Source: Candidatus Hydrogenisulfobacillus filiaventi
Lineage (GTDB): Bacteria > Bacillota > Sulfobacillia > Sulfobacillales > R501
Reading direction: 5' to 3'
Assembly (NCBI GenBank): GCA_902809825.1
Contig: LR778114.1
Span: 1,178,001 to 1,242,000, forward strand
DNA: 64,000 nt
How positions within the stretch are numbered: position 1 is the first letter of the stretch; the number at the start of each line of letters is the position of its first letter. The notes under the pieces are model-generated. The model was not told the DNA's origin, made no database searches, and saw only the letters and a program-made list of their open reading frames with translations. Below are positions 51,513 through 60,761 of the stretch, piece by piece. The position numbers and the translations under genes are program-made.

Positions 51513-52502
51513 ATGTTCATGTTCGCTCCGCGCTACGGCCGGCGCACGGCGGCTGCCCTGGCCGGTTTCCTGGCCCTGTCGGTGGCCGGGGCTGGTTGCG
51601 GCCCGGCGGCGGCCCCCAACGCCCCAGCCCCGGTTGCCCCCGCCTCCGCCTTAGCCGGGAATCGCGCGAATGGCATCAGCTCCGCCGCCGATCCCGGCCT
51701 TAACCAGAAGCCCATGCCCATGACGGTCGCCCGGCAGGGATCCCAGGTCTTCATTCATATGTATACCGAGGAGAATTGGGTCACCATCGCCCCTGGGGTC
51801 CGGTTTCATGCCTGGGATTTCGACGGAACCGTACCCGGGCCGGTGCTGCACCTGCAGCAGGGGGACCAGGTCAGCCTCACCCTTACCAACCTCGACCCCC
51901 GTCTACCCCACTCCATCGACCTGCACGCCGCCCAGATTGCCCCCAGCGCCAATTACATCGACGTGATGCCCGGCCATTCCTTCACCCTTCACTTCACCGC
52001 CCGCGTGCCGGGGGTCTACATGTACCATTGCGCGGACGGGTTGGAGCACATGGGCAAGGGCATGTACGGCATGGTGGTGGTGCAGCCGGCAGGGGTTCCG
52101 GTCACGGGGCCGGAGTTCGACCTTGTCCAGAGCGAGTTCTACTCCAGCTACCAGGCGATGCTGAACGGTTCCCCCCAGTATGTGGTCTTCAACGGGGAGG
52201 CCGACCGCTACATGACGCATCCTCTTACCGCCACGGTGGGGGAACCGGTGCACTTTGCGGTGGTTAACGCCGGCCCCAATCAGTGGTCCGCTTTCCATGT
52301 GATCGGGGCCATCCTCCAGAATGTGCGCCCTAGCGGCAGCCGCGAGACTGTGTTCCACAACCTGCAGACCTGGAGCATCGCGCCCGGGGACGGGGCCTGG
52401 ATTACGGTCGTCTTCCGGCATCCGGGTACCTACAAGTTCGTCACCCACGACTTTGCCGATGTGGCCAAGGGCGCGGTGGGCGAGATCGTGGTCAAGCCCT
52501 GA
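51513..52502 (+). CDS. nirK: Copper-containing nitrite reductase-like multicopper oxidase, lipoprotein
   Basis: 329 residues: lipobox (VAGAGC, C29), a proline/alanine linker, then two cupredoxin domains. The type 1 copper ligands are H133 (LPHS), C173 and H179 (YHCADGLEH) and M184. The type 2 ligands are H138 (DLHAA), H172 and H312 (THDFADV). The catalytic Asp136 and His262 (SAFHVIG) are also in place. The loop between the type 1 ligands is short (CADGLEHMGKGM). All residues needed to reduce nitrite to NO are present. It sits with a cytochrome c lipoprotein and nos accessory genes, consistent with denitrification. Confidence 0.88.
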   Translation: MFMFAPRYGRRTAAALAGFLALSVAGAGCGPAAAPNAPAPVAPASALAGNRANGISSAADPGLNQKPMPMTVARQGSQVFIHMYTEENWVTIAPGVRFHAWDFDGTVPGPVLHLQQGDQVSLTLTNLDPRLPHSIDLHAAQIAPSANYIDVMPGHSFTLHFTARVPGVYMYHCADGLEHMGKGMYGMVVVQPAGVPVTGPEFDLVQSEFYSSYQAMLNGSPQYVVFNGEADRYMTHPLTATVGEPVHFAVVNAGPNQWSAFHVIGAILQNVRPSGSRETVFHNLQTWSIAPGDGAWITVVFRHPGTYKFVTHDFADVAKGAVGEIVVKP

Positions 52503-52557
52503 CTGGTGTGCCGGGTATGCTAGGCCGGTCGGGATTGCTGCGAAAGGAGCGCTGGCC

Positions 52558-52938
52558 ATGACCATGGCTTTTCGGATCCGGCACGGGAGCATCACGCTGG
52601 CAGTATTACTGGCGGGCGTGGCCGGGGGTGCAGGCGCCTGCGGCCGCGCCCCCGCTCCCTCCCCGCCGGCGGCCCCGGCTCCGCGGCCGGACATCGCCGC
52701 GGGCCGAACCTTGTACCGGCAGACCTGTAGCACCTGCCACGGCCCTGCCGGCGGCGGGACCCCCTCCGGCCCCGCACTCAACCGCGGGCGGCAGGAGCCG
52801 ATCCCCTTCGCCAGTCAGACCGCCTTGACCGCTTTCATCCAGGCCAATATGCCCGCCAACGCTCCCGGCAGCCTGTCCCCGGCCCAGGCGGCCGATGTGG
52901 GCGCCTATGTGTGGACGTTAATGTATCCCCGGCATTAA
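52558..52938 (+). CDS. Mono-heme cytochrome c lipoprotein
   Basis: 126 residues: lipobox (AGGAGAC, C28), a proline-rich linker, then one class I cytochrome c domain with the heme site CSTCH and a likely methionine ligand in QANMPANAPG. It is a natural electron donor to the NirK-like protein, which is also a lipoprotein on the same face of the membrane. AAGGAG nine bases before ATG 52558. Confidence 0.9.
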   Translation: MTMAFRIRHGSITLAVLLAGVAGGAGACGRAPAPSPPAAPAPRPDIAAGRTLYRQTCSTCHGPAGGGTPSGPALNRGRQEPIPFASQTALTAFIQANMPANAPGSLSPAQAADVGAYVWTLMYPRH

Positions 52939-52970
52939 GAGGTGCCGCCGGGGCGAGGAGGGAAAGGCCA

Positions 52971-53480
52971 ATGTCACGCGGACGCGGCCGGCCGGCGGCC
53001 GGAGTACTAGCGGCCGGCTGGCTGATGCTGGCCGCCTGGCTGGGCGGTTGCGGCCCGGCAGCCGGCCCCGTCCCCATCCATTACGGCAGCGACCGCTGTG
53101 CGGAGTGTCACATGCTGATCGTGCACCGGCGGTTTGCAGCCCAGCTGCTGGAACGCGACGGCCGCCGGGAAAAGTTCGACGATCTGGGGTGTCTGCTGCA
53201 ATGGGTGGCGGCCCACGGCGGCTGGGGCGGGGTACAGGCGGCCTGGGTCAAGGATTACCGGACCCGCCGCTGGCTGCCGGTGCAGCAGGCCGCCTATGTC
53301 TATGACCCCGGGGTGGCCAGCCCCATGGGCTATGACCTCCTCGCCTTCCGCAGCCGGGCAGCCGCAGCCGCTGTCATGGACCGGCAACGGGAGCCGGGGC
53401 TGGTGCTGTCCTTCGCCGGCCTGCTCCACCGCCGCTGGCAGCCGCACCTCCCGCGGCCGATGCGGACCGGGAGCGGCTAA
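52971..53480 (+). CDS. nosL: NosL copper chaperone, lipoprotein
   Basis: 169 residues with lipobox WLGGC (C27). The NosL copper-binding motif is CAECHM (C43, C46, M48), followed by KFDDLGCLLQW and VYDPGVASPMGYDLLAF. NosL brings Cu(I) to apo-nitrous-oxide reductase. Here no nosZ is adjacent, so it may serve the NirK-like protein or a distant nosZ. GAGGAGGGAAAGGCC precedes the ATG. Confidence 0.9.
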   Translation: MSRGRGRPAAGVLAAGWLMLAAWLGGCGPAAGPVPIHYGSDRCAECHMLIVHRRFAAQLLERDGRREKFDDLGCLLQWVAAHGGWGGVQAAWVKDYRTRRWLPVQQAAYVYDPGVASPMGYDLLAFRSRAAAAAVMDRQREPGLVLSFAGLLHRRWQPHLPRPMRTGSG

Positions 53481-53499
53481 CTGGAAGGAAGGGGTGCAC

Positions 53500-54306
53500 A
53501 TGGCGGTCTGGCGTGCGGTAGCCCGGCGGGAGATGCGGCTCGGGTTCCGGAGTCCCTGGGCCTACGGCTTTCTGGCCCTGTTCACCGGCTTCGCCCTCGC
53601 GCTCTGGCTCATCGGCCGCGAGAGTCTGCTGGGCCTGGGCGGGTATACGCGACCAGTGGGGGCCTTGCTGAACCTGATCCTGGAGCTGGTCCCCCTCATG
53701 ACCCTGATGCTGGGCACCCAGGCCCTGGCCGGCGACCGGGAGGACGCGACCCGGGAGCTGCTGGCGGCTTACGCGGTACCGGCCCGCCCCTACCTGGCCG
53801 GTAAGGCCGCCGGCCTCCTGGCCGTCCTGGCCGCGGTGGAGGCCACGGGATTCGGGGCGTACGCCCTGGCGGATGCCCTGGCCGGTGGCCCCGGGCCGGG
53901 CTCGCTGGCCGGCCTGGCCGCGTTCTCCTTCGGCCTCACGGTCCTGTATCTGGCCTGGGCCCTCTGGCTGGGGGCCCGTGCCGCCGACCGCTGGCAGGCC
54001 CTGACCTGGTCTGCAGCCTTCTGGTTCCTGACGGTGCAGGTGTGGCCCACCCTGCTGGTGGCGGTCCTGAGCCTGCTGCCCTACCCCTGGATCACCCCCG
54101 TCCTCACTGCCCTGGAGCTGGTCAACCCGGCGGAACTACTCCGGCTGACCGCCGTCCTGCTGCTGGGGGCCGGCAGCGTATTGGGCCCGGCCTATCTGCG
54201 GCTGGTGCAGGCCGGGCCCGGGGTGACGGCGGCCTTGGGGGCGGTGTGGGCAGGAGGGCTGTTTCTGCTGGCCGCCCGACGCTGGGAACGGGGGCGAGGG
54301 ATATGA
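53500..54306 (+). CDS. nosY: NosY-type ABC transporter permease
   Basis: 268 residues with six membrane helices, an N-terminal amphipathic segment (VARREMRLGFRSPWAYGFLA), and the ABC-2 permease loop EDATRELLAAYAVPARPYLAGK. Its stop overlaps the nosF start (ATGA). In nos clusters NosY forms a complex with NosF and NosD that is needed to load copper or sulfur into NosZ. NosL lies just upstream, which fixes the assignment. Confidence 0.85.
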   Translation: MAVWRAVARREMRLGFRSPWAYGFLALFTGFALALWLIGRESLLGLGGYTRPVGALLNLILELVPLMTLMLGTQALAGDREDATRELLAAYAVPARPYLAGKAAGLLAVLAAVEATGFGAYALADALAGGPGPGSLAGLAAFSFGLTVLYLAWALWLGARAADRWQALTWSAAFWFLTVQVWPTLLVAVLSLLPYPWITPVLTALELVNPAELLRLTAVLLLGAGSVLGPAYLRLVQAGPGVTAALGAVWAGGLFLLAARRWERGRGI

Positions 54307-55028
54307 CCACGCCCGGGCTGGTCGTGGAGGAGGTCAGCCGGCACCTGGACGGCCGACTGGTGGTCCACCCGCTCAGCTTCACCCTGCCTCCCGGCCGGAT
54401 CCTGGCCCTGTGCGGGGCCAACGGCGCCGGCAAGAGCACCGTGCTGAAGATGGTGGCCGGGGTGCTACCCCCGTCCGGGGGCAGCATCCGGCTGGACGGT
54501 CTGGCCCCGGCCGCCCGCCCCCGGGACTATGCCCGGGCCCTGGGCTACCTGCCCGACCGCGATCCCCTGCCGCCGCGGCTGACCGGCGCGGAAATCCTGG
54601 CCTTTTTCGCCGCCCTCAAGGGCATTGCCCGGCCGCAAATAACGGCGATGGCGGTTCGCCTGGGACTGGAGCCGGTGCTGGACCGCGCAGCCGGGTCCCT
54701 CTCCCAGGGCTACCGCCGCCGCCTGCTGCTGGCGCAGGCGCTGGCGGGCCGGCCCCGCCTCCTGGTGCTGGATGAGCCGGGCAACGGTCTTGATCCCCGC
54801 TGGAGCCGGGAGCTGGGCCGGTTGCTGGCGGAGGCCCGGACGGCAGGGGCGGCGGTGCTGCTTTCCACGCACTTCATGGAGGAGGCCGAAGAACTGGCGG
54901 ACGAGGTGCTCTTCCTGCATGAGGGACGGGTGTTAGGCCGGGGACCGGTAGCGGCCTTCCAGGCCCGCTTCGGGGTGCCCGGGCTGCGGCGGGCCTTTTT
55001 CGACCTGCTGGCGGCGGCCGGGGTCTAG
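54303..55028 (+). CDS. nosF: NosF-type ABC transporter ATPase
   Basis: 241 residues. Walker A GANGAGKST, ABC signature LSQGYRRRLLLAQALA, Walker B LLVLDEPGNGLDP, and a switch histidine in LLSTHFMEEAE. A short C-terminal tail ends AFFDLLAAAG. Overlaps nosY; nosD starts two bases after its stop. The trio would hydrolyse ATP to drive assembly of a copper-sulfur centre or transport of a maturation factor. Confidence 0.88.
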   Translation: MTTPGLVVEEVSRHLDGRLVVHPLSFTLPPGRILALCGANGAGKSTVLKMVAGVLPPSGGSIRLDGLAPAARPRDYARALGYLPDRDPLPPRLTGAEILAFFAALKGIARPQITAMAVRLGLEPVLDRAAGSLSQGYRRRLLLAQALAGRPRLLVLDEPGNGLDPRWSRELGRLLAEARTAGAAVLLSTHFMEEAEELADEVLFLHEGRVLGRGPVAAFQARFGVPGLRRAFFDLLAAAGV

Positions 55029-55030
55029 GC

Positions 55031-56347
55031 ATGGCGGAAACGAGGCCTATGCACGGCGGCTGGCGGTACCTGATGGCGCTGGCAGCATGCGGACCCCTGG
55101 CCTGGTCGCCGGCCTTCGCGGCCGGGATCCCGATGCGGGCCCCAACGGGGGCCGTGATTCGCCTGGCGCCGGGCACCTATCGCGGACCCCTGCACCTCAC
55201 CCGCCCGTTCACCCTCACGGGTGGCGGCCGGGTAACCCTGACGGCGCCGCCCGGCGGCGGGGCGGCGGTGACCATTACCGCGTCCGAGGTCACCCTGTCC
55301 GGGATCCGGATCCTCGATCCGGACCCGGCGGCCACCGCCGTCGTAATCCGGGGGCGGGACGACCGGGTCCGGGACTGCCGGATTGTTGCAGCAGGCCGGG
55401 GGGTGCTGGTGGCCGGAGGCGCCGGCGTCACCCTTAGCGGGCTGGATATCCGCCCGCCGGCCGGGCGTGTCGCTGCCGGGGATGGGGTTGACCTGGAGGA
55501 TGACCGCCGGGACACGGTCCGGCGCTGCTCCATCCGGGATATGCGCTGGGGGGTTTATGTGGGGGACGGGTATCGGGACCGCATCGTCGGCAACCGGATC
55601 GCCGGCAGCAGCTACGGGATTCACCTGATGTTCTCCCAGGGGACACAGGTGACCGCCAACCGCTTCCGCCGGGACCTCATCGGGATCCTGGTGATGGAGG
55701 ACAGCGGCAGCACCGTAACCGGCAACCAGGTGACCGGCAACCGGGGCTCCTCCGATGCCGCCGACCTCGAACTATATGCTGCTCTACATGACCGGATTAC
55801 CGGCAACCTGCTGGAAGGCGGCCGGGTCGGCTTGTTTGCCGACAATGCCGTGGACGACCGCATCCGCGCCAACCGCATCATCGGCAACTTCCTCGGTCTG
55901 CGCCTGTCCGCCGCCAGCGGCAACACCATCAGCGGCAACCTGCTGGCCGGCAATGTGGTGGAGGCGGAGGCGCTGGCCAGCGCCGGCAACCGGGTCGCGG
56001 GCAACTACTGGGACGGGTTTCAGGGGCTGGAGGTAACCGGCGGCAGCCGCTCGGCCCTGCCCTACCGGGCCTCCCCTCTCCTGCTGGCCCTGCGGGAGGC
56101 GGTTCCGGCCTATCAGGTGTTCTTTCAGGCTCCCGGCCTGCAGCTGCTGCAGTCCCTCTTTGCCACCGGAGCGCGCCACTGGCTGACCGACCCTGCCCCT
56201 CTGCTCCACCCTCCAGCCGGAACCGTTCCCCCCATCCCCCGCCGCCCCCTGGCGGCGGGAGCTGCGGGCCTAGTCCTGCTCATGGCCGGGCTGGGTTCCT
56301 TTGCCGCCAGCAACCACCCCTTCCGCCGCCGGGACCGGCCGCGGTAA
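55031..56347 (+). CDS. nosD: NosD-type right-handed beta-helix protein
   Basis: 438 residues. A signal peptide (LMALAACGPLAWSPAFA) is followed by ~10 turns of parallel beta helix with repeats of the type ITGNLLEGG, ANRIIGNFL and ISGNLLAGN. The NosD landmark VAGNYWDGFQG is near residue 325. A final membrane helix (AAGAAGLVLLMAGLGSFAA) anchors the C-terminus. NosD works with NosF and NosY on the outer face of the membrane in NosZ maturation. It is last in the operon; nosZ itself is not here. Confidence 0.9.
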   Translation: MAETRPMHGGWRYLMALAACGPLAWSPAFAAGIPMRAPTGAVIRLAPGTYRGPLHLTRPFTLTGGGRVTLTAPPGGGAAVTITASEVTLSGIRILDPDPAATAVVIRGRDDRVRDCRIVAAGRGVLVAGGAGVTLSGLDIRPPAGRVAAGDGVDLEDDRRDTVRRCSIRDMRWGVYVGDGYRDRIVGNRIAGSSYGIHLMFSQGTQVTANRFRRDLIGILVMEDSGSTVTGNQVTGNRGSSDAADLELYAALHDRITGNLLEGGRVGLFADNAVDDRIRANRIIGNFLGLRLSAASGNTISGNLLAGNVVEAEALASAGNRVAGNYWDGFQGLEVTGGSRSALPYRASPLLLALREAVPAYQVFFQAPGLQLLQSLFATGARHWLTDPAPLLHPPAGTVPPIPRRPLAAGAAGLVLLMAGLGSFAASNHPFRRRDRPR

Positions 56348-56437
56348 CCCCCCGCCGGCCTCCTCCCCGAACGGCACGGCCCTGTCCCATCGCCCAAAGG
56401 ATCCGCCCGTCCGGACGCAGCCTCCGCCCCGCTCGGG

Positions 56438-56464
56438 TGTTATATTTAGTGTCGCTATATAACA
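56438..56464 (+). promoter_or_regulatory. Probable MarR operator
   Basis: TGTTATAT (56438-56445) and ATATAACA (56457-56464) are exact 8-bp inverted arms, 11 bases apart, in an otherwise GC-rich region. They lie 23 bases before the marR start and overlap likely -10 sequences, as expected of an autoregulated MarR promoter. Confidence 0.65.
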
Positions 56465-56486
56465 TCAGGCAAGGGGGGATGCCCCG

Positions 56487-56939
56487 GTGACCAGCAACAG
56501 CGGTCGCGCCGAACGGCTGGCGGTGGCCTTGCAGGCCTTGCACCGCTACTTCCGCTCCGGGCTCCTGGTCGACGACCGCCGTCCCCTGACCCGGGTGCAG
56601 TGGATGATTCTGCGCCTGGCGGCCGCGGACCCGCCGCCGACCGTGGGCATGCTGGCGACCCGGCTGGACGTCCGTCCCAGCACTATGTCCCAGATGCTGG
56701 ACCGGCTGGAAAAGGAGGGGTGGGTGCAACGGACCGCGGCCGCGGGGGACTCCCGGGTGCGGCGGGTGGTGCCCACCAGCGAGGGGCGGGCGCTGCTGGA
56801 GCGCCTGAATGCACGCGCCCTGGCCCGCCTGGAGGTGCCCCTGGCGCAGCTGGGGGAGGAGGAGCAGGAGCGGCTGCTGGCGCTGCTGGAGACACTGGTG
56901 GCGGCCATCCGCCCGCAGCGGGAGGAGGCCCGCCCATGA
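56487..56939 (+). CDS. MarR-family transcriptional regulator
   Basis: 150 residues with the winged HTH: TRVQWMILRLAAADPPPTVG, then VRPSTMSQMLDRLEKEGWVQR and the wing AAAGDSRVRRVVPTSEG. GTG start. It overlaps the MFS gene start by four bases (ATGA), which suggests it controls that exporter through the upstream palindrome. The ligand is unknown. Confidence 0.92.
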   Translation: MTSNSGRAERLAVALQALHRYFRSGLLVDDRRPLTRVQWMILRLAAADPPPTVGMLATRLDVRPSTMSQMLDRLEKEGWVQRTAAAGDSRVRRVVPTSEGRALLERLNARALARLEVPLAQLGEEEQERLLALLETLVAAIRPQREEARP

Positions 56940-58210
56940 AACCCGCTCCCGCGCCGGCCGCCCGTCCCCGCTGGAGCCGCCTACACCCGGTCACGCGCCA
57001 GCTGATCGCCACCCGCTTCCTGCGCAGCGTGGCCCAGGGGGCCCTGAGCGTGGACTTCACCCTCTACCTGCGTGCCCGCCAGTGGAGTGCGGGCCAGGTC
57101 GGCCTGCTCCTGATGGCCGCCGGACTCACCGCCGGCGCCCTCGGTCTGGGAGTGGGGATTGCCAGCGACCGCCATGGCCGCAAACGGTTCCTGCTGGTGT
57201 ATGAAGCGGGGCTGGCCTTGGCCACCCTGGCCGTGCTGCTGTTCCCCCATGCCTGGGTGCTGATCCTGACCGCTACCCTGTTCGGTTTCGGACGCGGGGC
57301 CAATGGCTCCTCCGGCCCCTTCAATCCCGCCGAACAGGCCTGGCTGGCCCAGAACATCCCTGCCCCGGAACGGGGGCCGGTGTTCAGCCTGAACGCCATG
57401 CTGCAGTTCTGGGGGATGGGGATAGGCGGCCTGCTGGCCGCGGTGCTCCCCCACCTCCTGCCCGGGGTACGCGGCCCCGCGGCCTACCGGCCGGTGTTCG
57501 CCCTCACGCTGCTGGTGGCGCTCATCAACCTGGTCCAGATCGCCTGGATTCCGGAAACCCCACCCCCGCCACCCGAGAAGTTGCCGGACCCGCGGGCGGA
57601 GGCGGAGGACCGCCGCGTGCGCCGGCAGGAGAACCGGGCCCTCGTCCTGCTAGTGGGCGTCAACATGGTGAACGGCCTGGGGGTGGGGCTCATCGCCCCC
57701 CTCCTGCCCTACTGGTTCAATCTGCGCTTCGGGGCCGGCCCCGCCTCCATCGGGCCGGTCTACGGCCTGGCTTTCTTTGTGACCGGCTTTTCCTCCCTCC
57801 TGGTCGGCCGGCTGTCCCAGTTGGTGGGTCTCACCAAAGCCATCGTCTGGCCGCGCCTGATCGGGGTGGCGCTGCTGCTGGCCATCCCCTTCGCCCCCGC
57901 CTTTTCCTGGGCCGCCGCGCTCTACATCCTGCGCTCGGTGGTGAACCGGGGCTCGCTGGGGGCCCGCCAGGCTTTCAGTGTCGGTCTGGTGCGCGACCGG
58001 CGCCGGGGATTTGCCAGCAGCCTGAACGCCCTCTCCTGGAGTCTGCCGGCAGCGTTGGGTCCCGCCCTGGGCGGCTGGCTGCTGGACCTGGGTTCGCTGA
58101 CGGTGCCGTTTCTGCTCGCCGCCGGCCTGCAGCTGGCCTACGTAGGGCTCTTCTCCCGGGTAATGGGACCGTATGCGCCCGAAGCCGGCAATGGGGCCGT
58201 GGACGGCTGA
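56936..58210 (+). CDS. MFS transporter, probable drug or metabolite exporter
   Basis: 424 residues, twelve helices. The loop 2-3 motif is GIASDRHGRKRFLLVYE, and the first helix begins RSVAQGALSVDFTLYLRARQ. A central proline/acidic loop (IPETPPPPPEKLPDP) separates the halves. Coupled to marR, a typical arrangement for a ligand-inducible efflux system. Confidence 0.88.
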   Translation: MKPAPAPAARPRWSRLHPVTRQLIATRFLRSVAQGALSVDFTLYLRARQWSAGQVGLLLMAAGLTAGALGLGVGIASDRHGRKRFLLVYEAGLALATLAVLLFPHAWVLILTATLFGFGRGANGSSGPFNPAEQAWLAQNIPAPERGPVFSLNAMLQFWGMGIGGLLAAVLPHLLPGVRGPAAYRPVFALTLLVALINLVQIAWIPETPPPPPEKLPDPRAEAEDRRVRRQENRALVLLVGVNMVNGLGVGLIAPLLPYWFNLRFGAGPASIGPVYGLAFFVTGFSSLLVGRLSQLVGLTKAIVWPRLIGVALLLAIPFAPAFSWAAALYILRSVVNRGSLGARQAFSVGLVRDRRRGFASSLNALSWSLPAALGPALGGWLLDLGSLTVPFLLAAGLQLAYVGLFSRVMGPYAPEAGNGAVDG

Positions 58211-58668
58211 ACCCGGCCGACCGGCGCTTTCGGGCGTCGGATCGCGGGGGCCCCCGGGTTCACCGGTTCCAGTGCTGTTCCCGAAGGAGCCAGGGAGGGG
58301 AGGTGCCGGGTCAACGGGCAAACGCCCCGCCGGTTCGCCCCTTCCTTCGGGACCGTCCGGCTGGGGCCCACACGGGCGTCTGGCGTCTTGGGGTCCGTCC
58401 CGCCGACGGCAGCGCATTCATCAGCTGGCGCTTCCACCATGGCCAGTCGGGCTGCCAGGTGGATGGATGCGCTGGCCGCCCGGCTGCTCCCGCCGGTGCG
58501 GCGCGTTTTGGGGAAGGTGGCACCTCTACACCCCGCCCAACCGCCCGCAGGAGGAAAGAGGCCCCCGCCTGCGAAGGGCTTTCCGGCCCATGGCATCAGC
58601 TGTGGTGGGTTCACGCCGCGCGTCATTCGAAATGTGGGGCATCCTGAGGAGGGAATGGTTTGGTCGCA
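58211..58668. other. GC-rich stretch without a recognisable gene
   Basis: No reading frame here has a good ribosome-binding site, codon bias or a known motif. Nearby genes downstream are frameshifted, so small coding regions could be hidden by errors. Confidence 0.4.
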
Positions 58669-59016
58669 ATGGTGGTCGTTACGAGCCCTTACGTGCCCGG
58701 TTATCGCATTCTGCAGGTGCTGGGACCACCTGGGGAACCGTGGTACGGAGCCGGGGCATCGGGTACCAGGTGGCGGCCGAACTCCGATCGTTAGCAGGGG
58801 GCGAATCCACGAGTTTACGAATATGCTGAATGACGCCCGGCAACGTGCCCTGGACCGGCTAAAGGAGCATGCCCGGACGCTGGGGGGAACGCGGTGATTG
58901 GTGCAGCTTTTGATTCGTCGCATTTCGGTCGCAATATGTCGGAAATTTTGGCTTACGGGACGGCGGTGGTCATTGAGGCGGAACCGGGCCAGTCGTCGCC
59001 GGTCCGGCTGGTTTAG
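58669..59016 (+). pseudogene. YbjQ/UPF0145-like heavy-metal-binding protein, three frameshifts
   Basis: Three frames in turn give one YbjQ-family protein: MVVVTSPYVPGYRILQVLG, then GTVVRSRGIGYQVAAELRSL and AGGES, then HEFTNMLNDARQRALDRLKE, and finally NAVIGAAFDSSHFGRNMSEI with LAYGTAVVIE. Every shift needs one added base, each next to a run (GGGG near 58734, AA near 58811, six G near 58882). The family is a ~105-residue pentamer of unknown function, sometimes called a metal-binding protein. The pattern points to homopolymer sequencing errors rather than decay. Confidence 0.7.
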
Positions 59017-59175
59017 GCCGGGTATGGGGCGTTCCCCGGTTGCCCGGAACGTAGCACGATACGGCATGCGCCCGTTACTGGGGAGGTGGCGGGCTTACGC
59101 ACCATTGCGCCTTCCGGGCGGTCTTGTGGACAATGCCGTGGCCGTGTCCCATCCGGGAGTTTCACACATCCTGGC

Positions 59176-59722
59176 CTACAGCAGGAGCAGGGCGGCGGAA
59201 AAATTGAGGACCAAACTCAAATCCCATCCCTGGTAGCCAGACCCGCCTTCCGCGGGCAGGATGACGCTCACAGCGACGTACCGGGTGGCGAGGAGCCCGA
59301 CGGGCTGCCCCGCCGGCGGCCGGTTGACCAGGTCGGCCAGGCAGCCGGCAAACAACGGTGTCACCACCGGGTCCGGGGTAACCGGCGGCGACGCTCACCA
59401 CCCGTTCCGTGGCCAGGCGTGCGGCCGCCCCCAGGCTGGTGGCCCCGCCCGGGGACCAGGGCGCTGAGTTCTGATAGGTCTGGGCCAGGGACAGCAGGTT
59501 GGTCACCGTCACCCGCCCGCTCAGGGCCATGCCGGGGGTGATGTCCTGGGCACTGATGACCGGACCGGACGGCGACACGGCTAAAGTGAGGGGAACGTTG
59601 CCGGGCCCGGTCGGGCCCCGCACCGGAATCGAAGGGCACCGCCAACGGGATCGCCCCCTAGCGGCATCTGCCACGGCATAGACCAAGGCGGCCTGCACCC
59701 GGCCTTTATATCTTAGTAACAT
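59176..59722 (-). pseudogene. TasA/camelysin-like secreted protein, frameshifted
   Basis: One frame contains LTLAVSPSG and ITPGMALSGRVTVTN, the other VNRPPAGQPVGLLATRYVAV followed by SVILPAEGGSGYQGWDLSLV. These match the TasA/CalY pattern (a PGD-like turn before VTVxN, then a LPxxxGxxYQG end). The frames meet near 59380, where an added G in a GG run would join AAG to VTPDPVVTPLFAGCL. The N-terminus is unclear: the ATG at 59722 lacks a ribosome-binding site and the usual signal peptide is not intact. Confidence 0.55.
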
Positions 59723-59814
59723 AATAATATTTGTCTGGCCGTAGCACGGCGGTTCTGGTATGCTGAAACTGCACCGTCCCCCCGGGGCGACAGGAATGGG
59801 AGGAGGCAGTTCCT

Positions 59815-60750
59815 ATGCGTATCTACGGCCACCTCACCGAACTCATCGGGCGGACACCCCTAGTGCGGCTCAATCATCTGAGCGAAGCTACCGGTGCCGA
59901 AGTGGTGGGCAAACTGGAAGCGTTCAATCCCGGCGGTAGCGTCAAGGATCGCATCGGCCTGGCGATGATCGAGGCGGCGGAAGCGGAAGGCCTGCTGCGG
60001 CCGGGCGGCATCATCGTGGAGGCCACCAGCGGCAATACCGGCATCGCCCTGGCCTTCGTGGCTGCGGCCCGCGGCTATCACCTGATCCTGACCATGCCTG
60101 AGACCATGAGCCTGGAACGGCGGGCGTTGCTGCAGGCATACGGCGCCGAGCTGGTGCTCACCCCCGGCAGCGAGGGCATGAAAGGCGCCATTGAGGCCGC
60201 CGATGCCATCGCCGCCAGCCGGCCCGGTGCCTTTGTGCCCCATCAGTTCGATAACCCTGCCAATCCCGCCGTGCACCGGCGGACGACCGCCGAGGAAATC
60301 TGGGCGGACACCGACGGCCGCGTGGATGCGGTGGTAGCCGGCGTGGGGACCGGCGGCACCCTGACCGGCGTCGGGGAGGTGCTGAAGGAGCGCAATCCCC
60401 GGATTCACATGGTGGCGGTGGAACCGGCCGGGTCGCCCGTCCTGTCGGGTGGCAGCCCCGGTAAGCACGGCATCCAGGGCATCGGGGCCGGCTTCATCCC
60501 CAGCATCCTCAACCGGGCGGTCATCGACGAGGTCATCCCGGTTGCGAACGAGGAGGCGTATGCTGCAGCCCGTGCCCTGGCCCGGGAGGAGGGTATCCTG
60601 GCCGGGCAGTCGGCCGGAGCGGCCGTGCACGCTGCCGGCCGCTTGGCGGCACGGCCCGGGTTCCGGGGGCGCCTAATTGTGGTCATCCTGCCCGACACCG
60701 GGGAGCGTTACCTCTCCACCCCCCTGTTCCAGCCCGTCCCATCCGCCTGA
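59815..60750 (+). CDS. cysK: Cysteine synthase
   Basis: 311 residues, the typical CysK length. The PLP lysine is in [14 protein letters not shown], the substrate loop is [13 protein letters not shown], the phosphate loop [10 protein letters not shown], and [12 protein letters not shown] completes the core. Forms cysteine from O-acetylserine and sulfide. An extended -10 (TGGTATGCT, 59756-59764) lies upstream and GGGAGGAGGC precedes the ATG. Second OAS-sulfhydrylase-like gene in the window; this one lacks the operator-bearing regulators of the copy at 14506 and looks constitutive. Confidence 0.93.
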   Translation: MRIYGHLTELIGRTPLVRLNHLSEATGAEVVGKLEAFNPGGSVKDRIGLAMIEAAEAEGLLRPGGIIVEATSGNTGIALAFVAAARGYHLILTMPETMSLERRALLQAYGAELVLTPGSEGMKGAIEAADAIAASRPGAFVPHQFDNPANPAVHRRTTAEEIWADTDGRVDAVVAGVGTGGTLTGVGEVLKERNPRIHMVAVEPAGSPVLSGGSPGKHGIQGIGAGFIPSILNRAVIDEVIPVANEEAYAAARALAREEGILAGQSAGAAVHAAGRLAARPGFRGRLIVVILPDTGERYLSTPLFQPVPSA

Positions 60751-60761
60751 GCCGGCCCGGT

